In this document: piece after piece, positions 6,968-13,641 of the stretch
Position numbering within the stretch: the first letter of the stretch is position 1
How the letters are laid out: each line of letters begins with the position of its first letter
DNA from: Candidatus Nanohalarchaeota archaeon
GTDB taxonomy: Archaea > EX4484-52 > B79-G9
Length of the DNA stretch: 17,046 bases
Direction of reading: 5' to 3'
NCBI GenBank assembly: GCA_030635525.1
Contig: DAOVYR010000003.1
Coordinates: forward strand, 1-17,046
Position numbers and translations under genes: made by a program
The notes under the pieces: generated by a model
Databases searched by the model: none
What the model saw: the letters and a program-made list of their open reading frames with translations, nothing else
Told to the model about the DNA's origin: nothing

Positions 6968-7675
6968 TCACTCTATTGTTACTTCTGGCTTGTCTTTTCC
7001 TATTACGAATATGTAGTCTTTGAGGGTTTCTATGTCTTTTTTGGGTGTTGTGATTGTTGCTTTGTTTTTCTGGAGACCCATGATCTTTTTTATTTCTTTT
7101 ATTTTTCCGTTTTCTCCCTCGTGCTTTCCGTGGATTATGAGGCCAAGGTTACCTTTTTCGAGTTTGAAGTGCTTTTTTATCTGCTGGTCGGGCAGGGATA
7201 TCTCGATGGTGTCGCCGACTTTGTATGCTTTAGCGTCTTTTTCGTTTTTTATTAGTATGTTTCTTGAATCGTGAAGGTTTAGCTGGACAATGTTCTTTTT
7301 TGTTGTTGTTTTGCCTGTGATTTTGCATAGTTTTGTTGTTGATTTTTCTTTCGGTATTCCTATGAGGGTTAGCTTGCCTTTTTTCGGGATCATGCGGTAG
7401 TATTTTTTTGTTTTCGGGATTGTGATTACGTCCATGAGGCCTACCGGGTATTTAAGGTCTTTCCGGGCTCTTTCGTCTACGAGGACGTCTTTGTTTGTGA
7501 GTATTTTTTTTGCTTCTTTGGATGTTCCTGCAACTTTTAGGATGTCTCTTAGTATTATCTGGAGCGGGATGCACTGTTTTTTTGGGTGGGGTCCTGCTTT
7601 TGGGTTTGTTGTGAATTTGTATTCTTTTTTTCTTATGGGGAAGTGTTTTGGTGCTGCCAGTCTTTTTAAGTGCAT
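6968..7675 (-). CDS. rps4e: 30S ribosomal protein eS4 (S4e)
   Basis: Archaeal/eukaryotic small-subunit protein. The 235-residue product opens with HLKRLAAPKHFPIRKKEYKF, then the S4-like RNA-binding region (PLQIILRDILKVAGTSKEAK, KDVLVDERARKDLKYPVGLM), the central S4e domain (YKVGDTIEISLPDQQIKKHF) and a C-terminal KOW region (HGKHEGENGKIKEI). I chose ATG 7675; the TTG at 7684 belongs to the weak Shine-Dalgarno GAGTTGA. This is the one gene of the ribosomal run preceded by a long spacer (171 bp), which holds a repeat element and a relic of the uL24 3' end. Confidence 0.95.
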   Translation of the reverse strand: MHLKRLAAPKHFPIRKKEYKFTTNPKAGPHPKKQCIPLQIILRDILKVAGTSKEAKKILTNKDVLVDERARKDLKYPVGLMDVITIPKTKKYYRMIPKKGKLTLIGIPKEKSTTKLCKITGKTTTKKNIVQLNLHDSRNILIKNEKDAKAYKVGDTIEISLPDQQIKKHFKLEKGNLGLIIHGKHEGENGKIKEIKKIMGLQKNKATITTPKKDIETLKDYIFVIGKDKPEVTIE

Positions 7676-7691
7676 GTTTTTCAACTCTTTG

Positions 7692-7753
7692 TCAATTATT
7701 CTTTTTTATCTTGTCTATCTTTGGTTTTTCAGTTGTATTTTTTTGTTCTTTTT
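7692..7753 (-). pseudogene. Relic duplicate of the uL24 3' end, with stop
   Basis: Read on the minus strand this encodes KEQKNTTEKPKIDKIKKNN then TGA. It aligns without gaps to the true uL24 terminus KEQKKVTEKPKKDKPETKK-stop, with both stops at the same column. At the DNA level 7692-7753 matches 7847-7908 at 47 of 62 positions (37 of 43 over 7711-7753). It has no start or Shine-Dalgarno of its own. T-rich composition inflates similarity, but the conserved frame and stop position favour a true, decayed duplication. Confidence 0.6.
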
Positions 7754-7817
7754 CAGCCTTGTAAAAGGCTGGCGATTAGGTGCGTTTCGCTTCGCTCAAG
7801 CGCACACATGTGTTGTT
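7754..7817. repeat. Two-hairpin repeat, type A, copy 1
   Basis: The 64-bp unit matches 16501-16564 at 60 of 64 positions. Hairpin 1 is CAGCCTT/AAGGCTG with a 4-nt loop. After the 7-nt spacer GCGATTA and one further base comes hairpin 2, GTGCGTTT/AAGCGCAC with a 10-nt loop, then ACATGTGTTGTT. The four differences between copies are in loops, the spacer edge or the tail, not in stem pairs. It lies between uL24 and eS4, bracketed by the uL24 terminus and its relic copy. Confidence 0.85.
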
Positions 7818-7846
7818 TGTCATGGGGTTGCTCGAGCGCACGATGA
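7818..7846. repeat. Orphan hairpin arm beside element A
   Basis: The 29 bp between element A and the uL24 stop contain GCTCGAGCGCAC, which differs at one position from the hairpin-2 arm GCTCAAGCGCAC of the element itself. It may be what is left of a second copy whose first half was lost. The match is short, so this is tentative. Confidence 0.4.
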
Positions 7847-8284
7847 TTATTTTTTTGTTTCTGGTTTGTCTTTTTTTGGTTTTTCAGTTACTTTTTTTTG
7901 TTCCTTTTTCTTTCTAAGGGTTTTTAGGCGTTTTTCGTCTTTTAGGTCAAGTTCTATTATCTGGATGTTGGAGGGTTTTATGGGGATGTGCGCGTCCTGA
8001 CCGTTTACTTTTTTTCTTGTTATGTCTTTTATGTGTACTGTTGCGTTTTTTACGTTGACTTTTGTTATCTCGCCTGTTTTGCCTCTGTGTTCTCCGCGCA
8101 GGATTTTGACTGTGTCTTTTGTTTTTACTCTTATGTGTTTTGTGTTGTGTTCATTTTTTAGGGATTTTGTTATGCTGCATGAGAGGAATTTGTTTTTGAT
8201 GTGCAGTGGTGCGTTGTGTGCGTATTTTCGCTGTTTGTTTGGTTTTGTGCTGTTTTTCCATGCGGTTGAGTATCTGGATTTCAT
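7847..8284 (-). CDS. rpl24: 50S ribosomal protein uL24 (L24)
   Basis: Early-assembly large-subunit protein. The 145-residue product has an archaeal N-terminus (KSRYSTAWKNSTKPNKQRKY, APLHIKNKFLSC), a KOW motif at about residues 55-75 (DTVKILRGEHRGKTGEITKV), and IPIKPSNIQIIELDL, followed by a Lys-rich tail of about 25 residues. I chose ATG 8284; GTGACAACA upstream is the Shine-Dalgarno. Its final codons and stop appear again, diverged, at 7692-7753 beyond a repeat element. Confidence 0.94.
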   Translation of the reverse strand: MKSRYSTAWKNSTKPNKQRKYAHNAPLHIKNKFLSCSITKSLKNEHNTKHIRVKTKDTVKILRGEHRGKTGEITKVNVKNATVHIKDITRKKVNGQDAHIPIKPSNIQIIELDLKDEKRLKTLRKKKEQKKVTEKPKKDKPETKK

Positions 8285-8294
8285 TGTTGTCACG

Positions 8295-8693
8295 TTAGAT
8301 TATTATTTTTGAGATTTTCCCGATTGTTGTGAATCGCTCGACTGATTCTTTTGCTACGACGCCTTTGATGTCTTTGCCGCGGGGGTCGAGTTTGTCGTCG
8401 AGGAGTATTGCTGCGTTGTCGTTGAATTTGATGTGGCTGCCGTTCGGGCGGCGATATGGCATTTTCTGGCGTACGATTGCTGCTTTGACTATTTCGTGCA
8501 TTATTTTCTGGTTGCCTTTTTTGACTGCGCATATTACTACCTGGCCAACGCCAGCCTGTGGGGTTCTGCGGCGTGTGCCTTTGAAGCCCCTGACGGAGAT
8601 CACTTCGAGTTCTTTTGCGCCTGTGTTGTCGATGCATTTCAGGCGTGTGCCGATCCTGATTCCTTTTGTGGTTTTGGTTGATATTGCTTTCAT
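8295..8693 (-). CDS. rpl14: 50S ribosomal protein uL14 (L14)
   Basis: Interface protein of the large subunit that forms part of intersubunit bridges. The 132-residue product has the usual archaeal length and conserved segments: RLKCIDNTGAKELEVISVRG, GVGQVVICAVKKGNQK, RQKMPYRRPNGSHIKFNDNA and DPRGKDIKGVVAKE. I chose ATG 8693, since GTGATAACA upstream is a Shine-Dalgarno and the GTG at 8702 only gives a spurious three-codon extension. It follows uS17 by 13 nt. Confidence 0.96.
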   Translation of the reverse strand: MKAISTKTTKGIRIGTRLKCIDNTGAKELEVISVRGFKGTRRRTPQAGVGQVVICAVKKGNQKIMHEIVKAAIVRQKMPYRRPNGSHIKFNDNAAILLDDKLDPRGKDIKGVVAKESVERFTTIGKISKIII

Positions 8694-8706
8694 TGTTATC
8701 ACTGGG

Positions 8707-9036
8707 TTATTCTGTTTTTTCGATGACTACGAATGATTTTTTTTTGCTTAAGGGCCTGCATTCTGAGATCAGTACTTTGTCGCCTTTTTTTGCACGGATG
8801 CAGGCTGGGATGTGGGCTGTAACCCTTGAGTTGTTGCGCATCAAGCGCTCATATTTTGGGAGGGATGTTGTGTATGCCCAACTTACTGTGACACTTGAGT
8901 CCATCTTTTCTGATATTATTGTACCCTGGAATGTTCTTCCTCTTACTTTGAGGCTGCCGTGAAAGGGGCAGTTTTTGTCGCTGCATTCTTCTTTTGGCTT
9001 GTTTTTTGTTGGGATTCCGATGTTTTTTATTTTCAT
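8707..9036 (-). CDS. rps17: 30S ribosomal protein uS17 (S17)
   Basis: Small-subunit primary binding protein of the OB-fold type. The 109-residue product has the archaeal N-terminal extension with ECSDKNCPFHG, then KVRGRTFQGTIISEKMDSSV, YERLMRNNSRVTAHIP and KKGDKVLISECRPLSKKKSF. The ATG at 9036 follows GGTGTAAAAAC; the TAA stop of the Rpp29 gene directly follows this GGTG, so the site lies at the end of the upstream gene. Confidence 0.95.
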   Translation of the reverse strand: MKIKNIGIPTKNKPKEECSDKNCPFHGSLKVRGRTFQGTIISEKMDSSVTVSWAYTTSLPKYERLMRNNSRVTAHIPACIRAKKGDKVLISECRPLSKKKSFVVIEKTE

Positions 9037-9040
9037 GTTT

Positions 9041-9346
9041 TTACACCATTTTCCATTTGTTTTTTGTTTTTTTCTTTATCCTGTCTTCGGGACGTCCGTA
9101 TAGGAGTTTGCCGTTGATTTTTAGTTGTGTTTTGTCTTTGAGTGTTATTTTGTATGTGTTGTCTTTTTTTGCGGTTGTTATTGATTTTTGTTCGGTTTTT
9201 ATGGTTAGTGTTTTTTGTGTCTCATTGGTTATTGTGCCTGTTAGATTCTGCATGTTTGGGTCTTTTGATGTCAATACTGTTGCTTTTAGGCCAATCAGTT
9301 CGTGTCTTGTGATGTTTTTTGGATCTGTTGACACAGTTATCATCAT
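9041..9346 (-). CDS. rnp1: RNase P protein component 1 (Rpp29/Pop4)
   Basis: Protein subunit of archaeal ribonuclease P, which removes 5' leaders from pre-tRNA. The 101-residue product shows the Sm-like barrel of Rpp29: RHELIGLKATVLTSKDPN, the conserved LTGTITNETQKTLTIKT, and the C-terminal NGKLLYGRPEDRIKKKTKNK. It has the usual archaeal position between aIF1 and uS17. The start may be ATG 9346 or 9343; no distinct Shine-Dalgarno decides. It lies 8 nt after aIF1. Confidence 0.92.
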   Translation of the reverse strand: MMITVSTDPKNITRHELIGLKATVLTSKDPNMQNLTGTITNETQKTLTIKTEQKSITTAKKDNTYKITLKDKTQLKINGKLLYGRPEDRIKKKTKNKWKMV

Positions 9347-9354
9347 GCGTGTTT

Positions 9355-9657
9355 TTATTCAATCATGGATTCGCTGAAACCTTCTTTGATCAATAGTTCT
9401 TTGACCTTTGATATGTGGTTTCCCTGCAACTCTATTTTTCCGTCTTTTGATGTTCCGCCGCATGCAAGGTGTGATTTGAGGGTTGTTGTTAGTTTTCTCA
9501 GGTCGATGGTTTTTTCGTCTAAGCCCCGGATGACTGTTGATAGTTTTCCGAATCGCTTTTTTATTGTGTATACTTTAATTTTCTGTGCTTCTTTTGAGAT
9601 GGTTTCACACACGCATAGCTCGGTTGGCAGCCCGCATTTGGGGCATGTGTCTTGCAT
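9355..9657 (-). CDS. Translation initiation factor aIF1 (SUI1 family)
   Basis: Checks start-codon pairing during initiation on the small subunit. The 100-residue product starts with a small zinc-binding head, CPKCGLPTELCVC, then the SUI1 fold with FGKLSTVIRGLDEKTID, LRKLTTTLKSHLACGGTSKD and the conserved GKIELQGNHISKVKELLIKE. Its ATG at 9657 directly abuts the TAA of uL29 (0-nt gap), so translation is very likely coupled. Confidence 0.95.
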   Translation of the reverse strand: MQDTCPKCGLPTELCVCETISKEAQKIKVYTIKKRFGKLSTVIRGLDEKTIDLRKLTTTLKSHLACGGTSKDGKIELQGNHISKVKELLIKEGFSESMIE

Positions 9658-9900
9658 TTAATTTGTCACTCCTTTTTTCTTTTTTCCTGTTTTATTTGGT
9701 TTTGGCTTGTTCTGGTTTTTTAGTGTGAGTATTCTTGCGAGGGTTTTTTTTAATTGTTTTAGTCTCCCTGTGTTTTCAGGGACACTTCCGATGTGTATCT
9801 TGCCTTTTTCTTTTGCTAGTTCAAGGCGGAGGTCATCTTCTTTTTTTTCAAGATCTTTTTGTTTCATGTTTTTCATTGCCTTGAAACGGATTATTGCCAT
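9658..9900 (-). CDS. rpl29: 50S ribosomal protein uL29 (L29)
   Basis: Large-subunit protein at the exit tunnel mouth, where the signal recognition particle docks. The 80-residue product is a helical hairpin: MKQKDLEKKEDDLRLELAKE, a turn with the family motif around NTGRLKQLKKTLARILTL, then a basic tail. The ATG at 9900 follows GTGATACC. An ATG at the ninth codon could give a shorter product but lacks such a site. It follows uS3 by 19 nt. Confidence 0.93.
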   Translation of the reverse strand: MAIIRFKAMKNMKQKDLEKKEDDLRLELAKEKGKIHIGSVPENTGRLKQLKKTLARILTLKNQNKPKPNKTGKKKKGVTN

Positions 9901-9919
9901 GGTATCACGTGAATATTAT

Positions 9920-10753
9920 TTATTTTTTTGGATCTTCTTTTTTTTCTTTTATGTCTTGTTTTGGTTCTGTTTTTTTTGGTTCATCTGTTGATTTTTTAGT
10001 TTTGTCTTTATCTTCGCTTTTTTGTTTTTCTTTGGGTGTTTCGCTTTTTTCTTCTTTTGGTTCAGGTTTTTTTGCTTTTGGCTTTTCTTTTGATGGTTCT
10101 GGTTTTGTTTCTTCTTTTTTTTGTTTTTTGGCTTTTTCTTCGTCTTCTTTTTCTTTTGCTGTTTCAAGGATTCTTTTTTCTATTGAGAGGACAGAGGGCA
10201 TTGTGCTCATTAGTTTGACTTTGATGCCGATTGTGCCTGCTTTTAATGTTGCTTTTTCTATTTCGGTCTGGGTGTGGACGTCTGCGGTGTTGCCGCATTT
10301 CTTTAGGTAGCCGAGCATGAATTTTTCTGTGCGCGATCGTGAGCCGGTTATTTTTCCGGAGACAGTGATTTCTGCGCCGATTGCGCCTGCTTCTATTATT
10401 TTTTTGAGCATGATGTTGACAATTTGGCGGTGTTTTGTGCCGCGTTCAAGGCTTGATGCGATTTGTTTTGCGACTACTTTTGCATCAAGTGAGGGGTGTT
10501 CGACTGATTTGACTTCTATTTGAGGGTTGTCTATGTTGAATATGTGTTTGAGGTCGTTTGTCATTTCGTTGATTTTTGTTCCGGCATGGCCTATGACTAC
10601 GCCAGGCCTGCCAGCGTAGATTACTATTCTTGTGTTGAGGGGTGTTCTTTTTATGTCTGAATGGCTATAGTCCGCTCTTTCGAGTGTTTTGTTCAGGTAT
10701 TTTTCCATTTCGGATTTTTGGGTGCCTTTTTCTATGAATTTGCGTTCAATCAT
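9920..10753 (-). CDS. rps3: 30S ribosomal protein uS3 (S3) with Lys/Glu tail
   Basis: Small-subunit head protein at the mRNA entry channel. The type-2 KH domain lies at about residues 40-110, with the motif GRPGVVIGHAGTKINEM. The S3 C-domain follows (GAIGAEITVSGKITGSRSRT, then EKFMLGYLKKCG, and GTIGIKVKLMSTMP). About 77 residues of Lys/Glu/Pro/Ser-rich sequence end the protein. Its ATG at 10753 overlaps the uL22 stop by 8 nt (ATGATTGA), with AAGGTAAACCAC upstream, so the two are translationally coupled. Confidence 0.95.
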   Translation of the reverse strand: MIERKFIEKGTQKSEMEKYLNKTLERADYSHSDIKRTPLNTRIVIYAGRPGVVIGHAGTKINEMTNDLKHIFNIDNPQIEVKSVEHPSLDAKVVAKQIASSLERGTKHRQIVNIMLKKIIEAGAIGAEITVSGKITGSRSRTEKFMLGYLKKCGNTADVHTQTEIEKATLKAGTIGIKVKLMSTMPSVLSIEKRILETAKEKEDEEKAKKQKKEETKPEPSKEKPKAKKPEPKEEKSETPKEKQKSEDKDKTKKSTDEPKKTEPKQDIKEKKEDPKK

Positions 10754-11186
10754 GTGGTTTACCTTCTTCTACTATTAGTGAGATGTTTGTGCTTTTTATT
10801 TCCTGACCGCTGAATCGTGTGCGGCGCGGGCGTTGGTATGAACTGCCTTTTGCTGCCCAGACGTTTGTGATTATGAGTATTTTTGTGTCAAGACCAATGT
10901 ATTCTGCGTTTTTCTGGGCGCTGTTTAAAAGTTCGAGCATTTTTTGTGTGGCGAGCAGCGGGTATCTGCCCGGACCCATGCCTTTTTTGTGGCCGAGGTT
11001 TGTGTTGTATTTCGTGTACGGGATTGCTTTTTTTTTCTTTAGTACCTGTTCAAGGTATGTTTTTGCGCTTTCGACTTTCATGCCTTTTATGAAGCGACCA
11101 ATTTCGGTTGTGTTCTTCTTTGAGATGCGCTGGTGTCTTGCACATACTTTTGCCTGTTTTTTCGGGTCGGTTTTTAGAGGGTACAT
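10746..11186 (-). CDS. rpl22: 50S ribosomal protein uL22 (L22)
   Basis: Lines the nascent-chain exit tunnel. The 146-residue product has the archaeal features ARHQRISKKNTTEIGRFIKG, then KVESAKTYLEQVLKKKKAIP, and the long tunnel hairpin end YQRPRRTRFSGQEIKSTNIS. The ATG at 11186 follows AGTGACATAAT. Its last codons overlap the first codons of uS3. Confidence 0.95.
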   Translation of the reverse strand: MYPLKTDPKKQAKVCARHQRISKKNTTEIGRFIKGMKVESAKTYLEQVLKKKKAIPYTKYNTNLGHKKGMGPGRYPLLATQKMLELLNSAQKNAEYIGLDTKILIITNVWAAKGSSYQRPRRTRFSGQEIKSTNISLIVEEGKPHD

Positions 11187-11204
11187 ATTATGTCACTTAT
11201 TTTT

Positions 11205-11624
11205 TTATTTGAGTGGTACGAATTTGCTTGATCTTGTTGCGCCCATGCCTGGTCCTGTGTGTTTTACGGATTTTCTTGTCTGTGCGAATTCGCCTAGACG
11301 GTGGCCAATCATCTCTTCTGAGATGTCTACGGCGACGAATTCTTTGCCGTTGTGGATGCCGAATCTTTTTCCTACAAACTCCGGCAGGATTACTGCGTCG
11401 CGGGCGTGGGTTTTTATGAAATCATTTGGTTTTGCTTTTTTTGTTTTTTTTATGAGTTTTTTTTCTATTTCTGTGAAGCCACGTTTTATTGTTCTTCTTT
11501 CGCGGGATGGGATGAGTTTTATGAATTCGTCGAGTTTTAGTTCGGTGACCTGTTCAAATGTAAGTCCATGGAATTTGAATTCCTTGATTTCATGTGCTGT
11601 AGTTTTGTGTTTTCTTTTTGCCAT
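11205..11624 (-). CDS. rps19: 30S ribosomal protein uS19 (S19)
   Basis: Small-subunit head protein of the archaeal long form (139 residues). The N-terminal helix region has FKFHGLTFEQVTELKLDEFI and the motif SRERRTIKRGF. The conserved core follows: KTHARDAVILPEFVGKRFGI, HNGKEFVAVDISEEMIGHRLGEF and HTGPGMGATRSSKFVPLK. The ATG at 11624 follows GGTGTAAAA. It lies 17 nt after uL2. Confidence 0.96.
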   Translation of the reverse strand: MAKRKHKTTAHEIKEFKFHGLTFEQVTELKLDEFIKLIPSRERRTIKRGFTEIEKKLIKKTKKAKPNDFIKTHARDAVILPEFVGKRFGIHNGKEFVAVDISEEMIGHRLGEFAQTRKSVKHTGPGMGATRSSKFVPLK

Positions 11625-11641
11625 TTTTACACCTTAATTTT

Positions 11642-12346
11642 TTATCTTTTTTTGCCTGTGCGTTTTGAGGCTATTGTACCGACTTTACGGCCGGGTGGTG
11701 CGTTGCGTGATACTGTTTTTGCGACGCCTAAGTTTGATCCGCCGAATTTGTGGTCGACTGCGTTCATTGCTCTTGCAGAGGTTCTTGGGTAGAGTTTGCC
11801 TCTTTTGTGCATTATGTGCCATTTTGTGCCGGCTTTGAGGAATGGTTTTGATTTTAGTTCTCCGCCTGCGGTTATGCCGATTGTTGCCCTGCAGTCCGGG
11901 TTGAGTGCTTTGAATTGTTTTGAGGGAAGTTTTATTACTGTTTTGCTTGCGTCGTGCGATGAGACTGTCGCGTAGGTGCCACTTGAGCGGACGAGTTTTC
12001 CACCGTCGTTTGGTCTTGTCTCTATGTTGAATATGGGTGTTCCTTCCGGGATTTTACCGATGGGCAGGATGTTGCCTGGCTCTATTTTTGCGTCTTTGCC
12101 GATGGATATTGTGTCTTTTGTTTTTGAGCATTCGGATATTAGTGCGTGGGTGGTTGTGTTGTCTTTGAATTTTATTTTTGCGACTGGTGCGTTTCTTCCC
12201 GGGTCATTTAGTATGTCTATTATTGTGGCTTGTGTGTTTGCGCCAATCTTTTTGCTGTATCTTACCTGGGTAAGATAGCGGTGGCTGTTTGCCCTGTACA
12301 GGGTTGAGCCTCTTCCTCTTCTTTGGGCGATTATTCGTTTTCCCAT
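11642..12346 (-). CDS. rpl2: 50S ribosomal protein uL2 (L2)
   Basis: Core large-subunit protein next to the peptidyl-transferase centre. The 234-residue product has the archaeal N-terminus GKRIIAQRRGRGSTLYRANS, the OB domain and the SH3-like domain (GDAKIEPGNILPIG-like segment, RPNDGGKLVRSSGTYATVSS). Near residues 195-208 it reads NAVDHKFGGSNLGVAKTV, where I recall DHPFGGGGRQHPGKPK-type sequence in archaea: the Asp-His pair is kept but Pro is Lys and the glycine loop is about three residues shorter. RNAPPGRKVGTIASKRTG then follows as normal. The ATG at 12346 follows GTGATATATA. Confidence 0.96.
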   Translation of the reverse strand: MGKRIIAQRRGRGSTLYRANSHRYLTQVRYSKKIGANTQATIIDILNDPGRNAPVAKIKFKDNTTTHALISECSKTKDTISIGKDAKIEPGNILPIGKIPEGTPIFNIETRPNDGGKLVRSSGTYATVSSHDASKTVIKLPSKQFKALNPDCRATIGITAGGELKSKPFLKAGTKWHIMHKRGKLYPRTSARAMNAVDHKFGGSNLGVAKTVSRNAPPGRKVGTIASKRTGKKR

Positions 12347-12371
12347 TATATATCACATAATATTAGTTGTT

Positions 12372-12815
12372 TTACATCATGCCTAGTCGTGTTGCGATGT
12401 CAAGGGCTGAGTAGTCTGGCTTTAGTCTCACCAGTGCTTTTTTGTCGCCTTTTGCGGTTGTTAGCATGTTTACTTTTTCTACTTTTACGTCGAACATGGT
12501 TTCGACTGCTTTTTTTATTTCTGCTCTTTTTGATGATGATTTTACTATGAATACTATTTTGTTCTGGAGTTCGATGTTTGCGATTGATTTTTCGCTGAGA
12601 TGGGGGAATTTCAGGATGTCCCAGTTGCCTTTTGGTGCTTCTTTTTGGGCTTGTTTTGGCTCTTGTTTTTTTTCTTTTGGTTTGGTGGGTGTTTTTTTTA
12701 CCGGGGTGTTGTCTGTAGCTTTCTTTTGTGATGTTTTTTCTTTGGTTTTAACTTGTTCTGCTTCGGGTGGTGTTGCGGTTTTTGGTTCTTTGTCCAGTTC
12801 TTTTTCGTCTGTCAT
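12372..12815 (-). CDS. rpl23: 50S ribosomal protein uL23 (L23) with N-terminal low-complexity extension
   Basis: Exit-tunnel protein that docks the signal recognition particle. The L23 fold starts at about residue 64 (WDILKFPHLSEKSIANIELQ) and continues through KIVFIVKSSSKRAEIKKAVE and DVKVEKVNMLTTAKGDKKAL to LGMM. The first 63 residues are K, E, P, T and Q, with no recognisable fold; archaeal L23 is normally only about 85 residues. I chose ATG 12815 on the GATGATAAAA site; ATG 12824, which abuts the uL4 stop, is the alternative. Confidence 0.93.
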   Translation of the reverse strand: MTDEKELDKEPKTATPPEAEQVKTKEKTSQKKATDNTPVKKTPTKPKEKKQEPKQAQKEAPKGNWDILKFPHLSEKSIANIELQNKIVFIVKSSSKRAEIKKAVETMFDVKVEKVNMLTTAKGDKKALVRLKPDYSALDIATRLGMM

Positions 12816-12824
12816 TTTTATCAT

Positions 12825-13631
12825 CTATTGTAAGTATAGTTTTTCTTTTTTTAATGTTTCTATTGCGGATTTTGTCCAGATTGTCAGGCGGCCGGGTTCT
12901 GCGCCTGGTGCGAGCAGTTCTGTGTTGAGTGAGTTTACAGCTGCTATGTTTATACCTGGTATGTTTTTTGCTGTGTTTTTGAGGGTTGTTTCGCCGGATG
13001 TGACTATCAGGGGGCCGACCTTTTTTTTGTATTTTCTTGTGCGTGTTTTGCCGACGCCTGCACGGATCTTTTTTTGTTCTGTGCGTTCCAGCTCTGGTTT
13101 AAGACCGATTTTTTCGAGTATATCTTTTACGTCTTTTGTCTTTTTTAATGTGTTGATTTTATCGTCGATTATTATAGGGAGTTTTATGTCGCCGAGTTGG
13201 TGGTTTCTTTTTTGGACGAGGTCTGCATCTGCTGTTGCGGTTATGCCTGATCGGATGGCGAGGAGGCGTTCTTTATCGTTTATTTTTTGTGTCCAGTTCT
13301 TTTCTGCTTTTGGGGGGTGGGCTCTTCGGCCTTTTACTGCCTGCGGAACTTCTCTTGCTCTGCCGGTCAGGTAGCCGGACCCGGTTCTTATTCTTTTTGT
13401 CCTGTGCATTGCGCGGTTCTGGTGTGAGCCGTATGCTCTTCTTCTGCCGATGAATTGTGCAGAGGTTTTGAGGCCTGCCAGTGGGTCTGTGCCGTATGGT
13501 TGTCTTTTGTTGTTCTGGATTGAGTAAAATGATCTTTTTATTATATCCGGCCTGTATTCTTCACTGAATTGCGGCGGGAGTTCTATTGTTCCCTGTGATT
13601 TTCCGTCAAGTGAAAGTATTTGTGTTTTCAT
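12825..13631 (-). CDS. rpl4: 50S ribosomal protein uL4 (L4)
   Basis: Forms part of the exit-tunnel constriction. The 268-residue product follows the archaeal pattern: LSLDGKSQGTIELPPQFSEE, then YRPDIIKRSFYSIQNNKRQP, YGTDPLAGLKTSAQF, GRRRAYGSHQNRAM, the tunnel-loop region around GRAREVPQAVKGRRAHPPKA, and a C-terminal globular part ending LTIWTKSAIETLKKEKLYLQ. The start ATG at 13631 lies 10 nt after the uL3 stop, with only a weak AGGC site upstream, so it probably depends on coupling to uL3 translation. Confidence 0.95.
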   Translation of the reverse strand: MKTQILSLDGKSQGTIELPPQFSEEYRPDIIKRSFYSIQNNKRQPYGTDPLAGLKTSAQFIGRRRAYGSHQNRAMHRTKRIRTGSGYLTGRAREVPQAVKGRRAHPPKAEKNWTQKINDKERLLAIRSGITATADADLVQKRNHQLGDIKLPIIIDDKINTLKKTKDVKDILEKIGLKPELERTEQKKIRAGVGKTRTRKYKKKVGPLIVTSGETTLKNTAKNIPGINIAAVNSLNTELLAPGAEPGRLTIWTKSAIETLKKEKLYLQ

Positions 13632-13641
13632 AGTTTGTTGC

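Noticed and set aside
7754..7817. Type A element as an intrinsic terminator after uL24
   Set aside because: No T-tract follows the hairpins on the minus strand, and essential genes continue immediately downstream with no clear new promoter.
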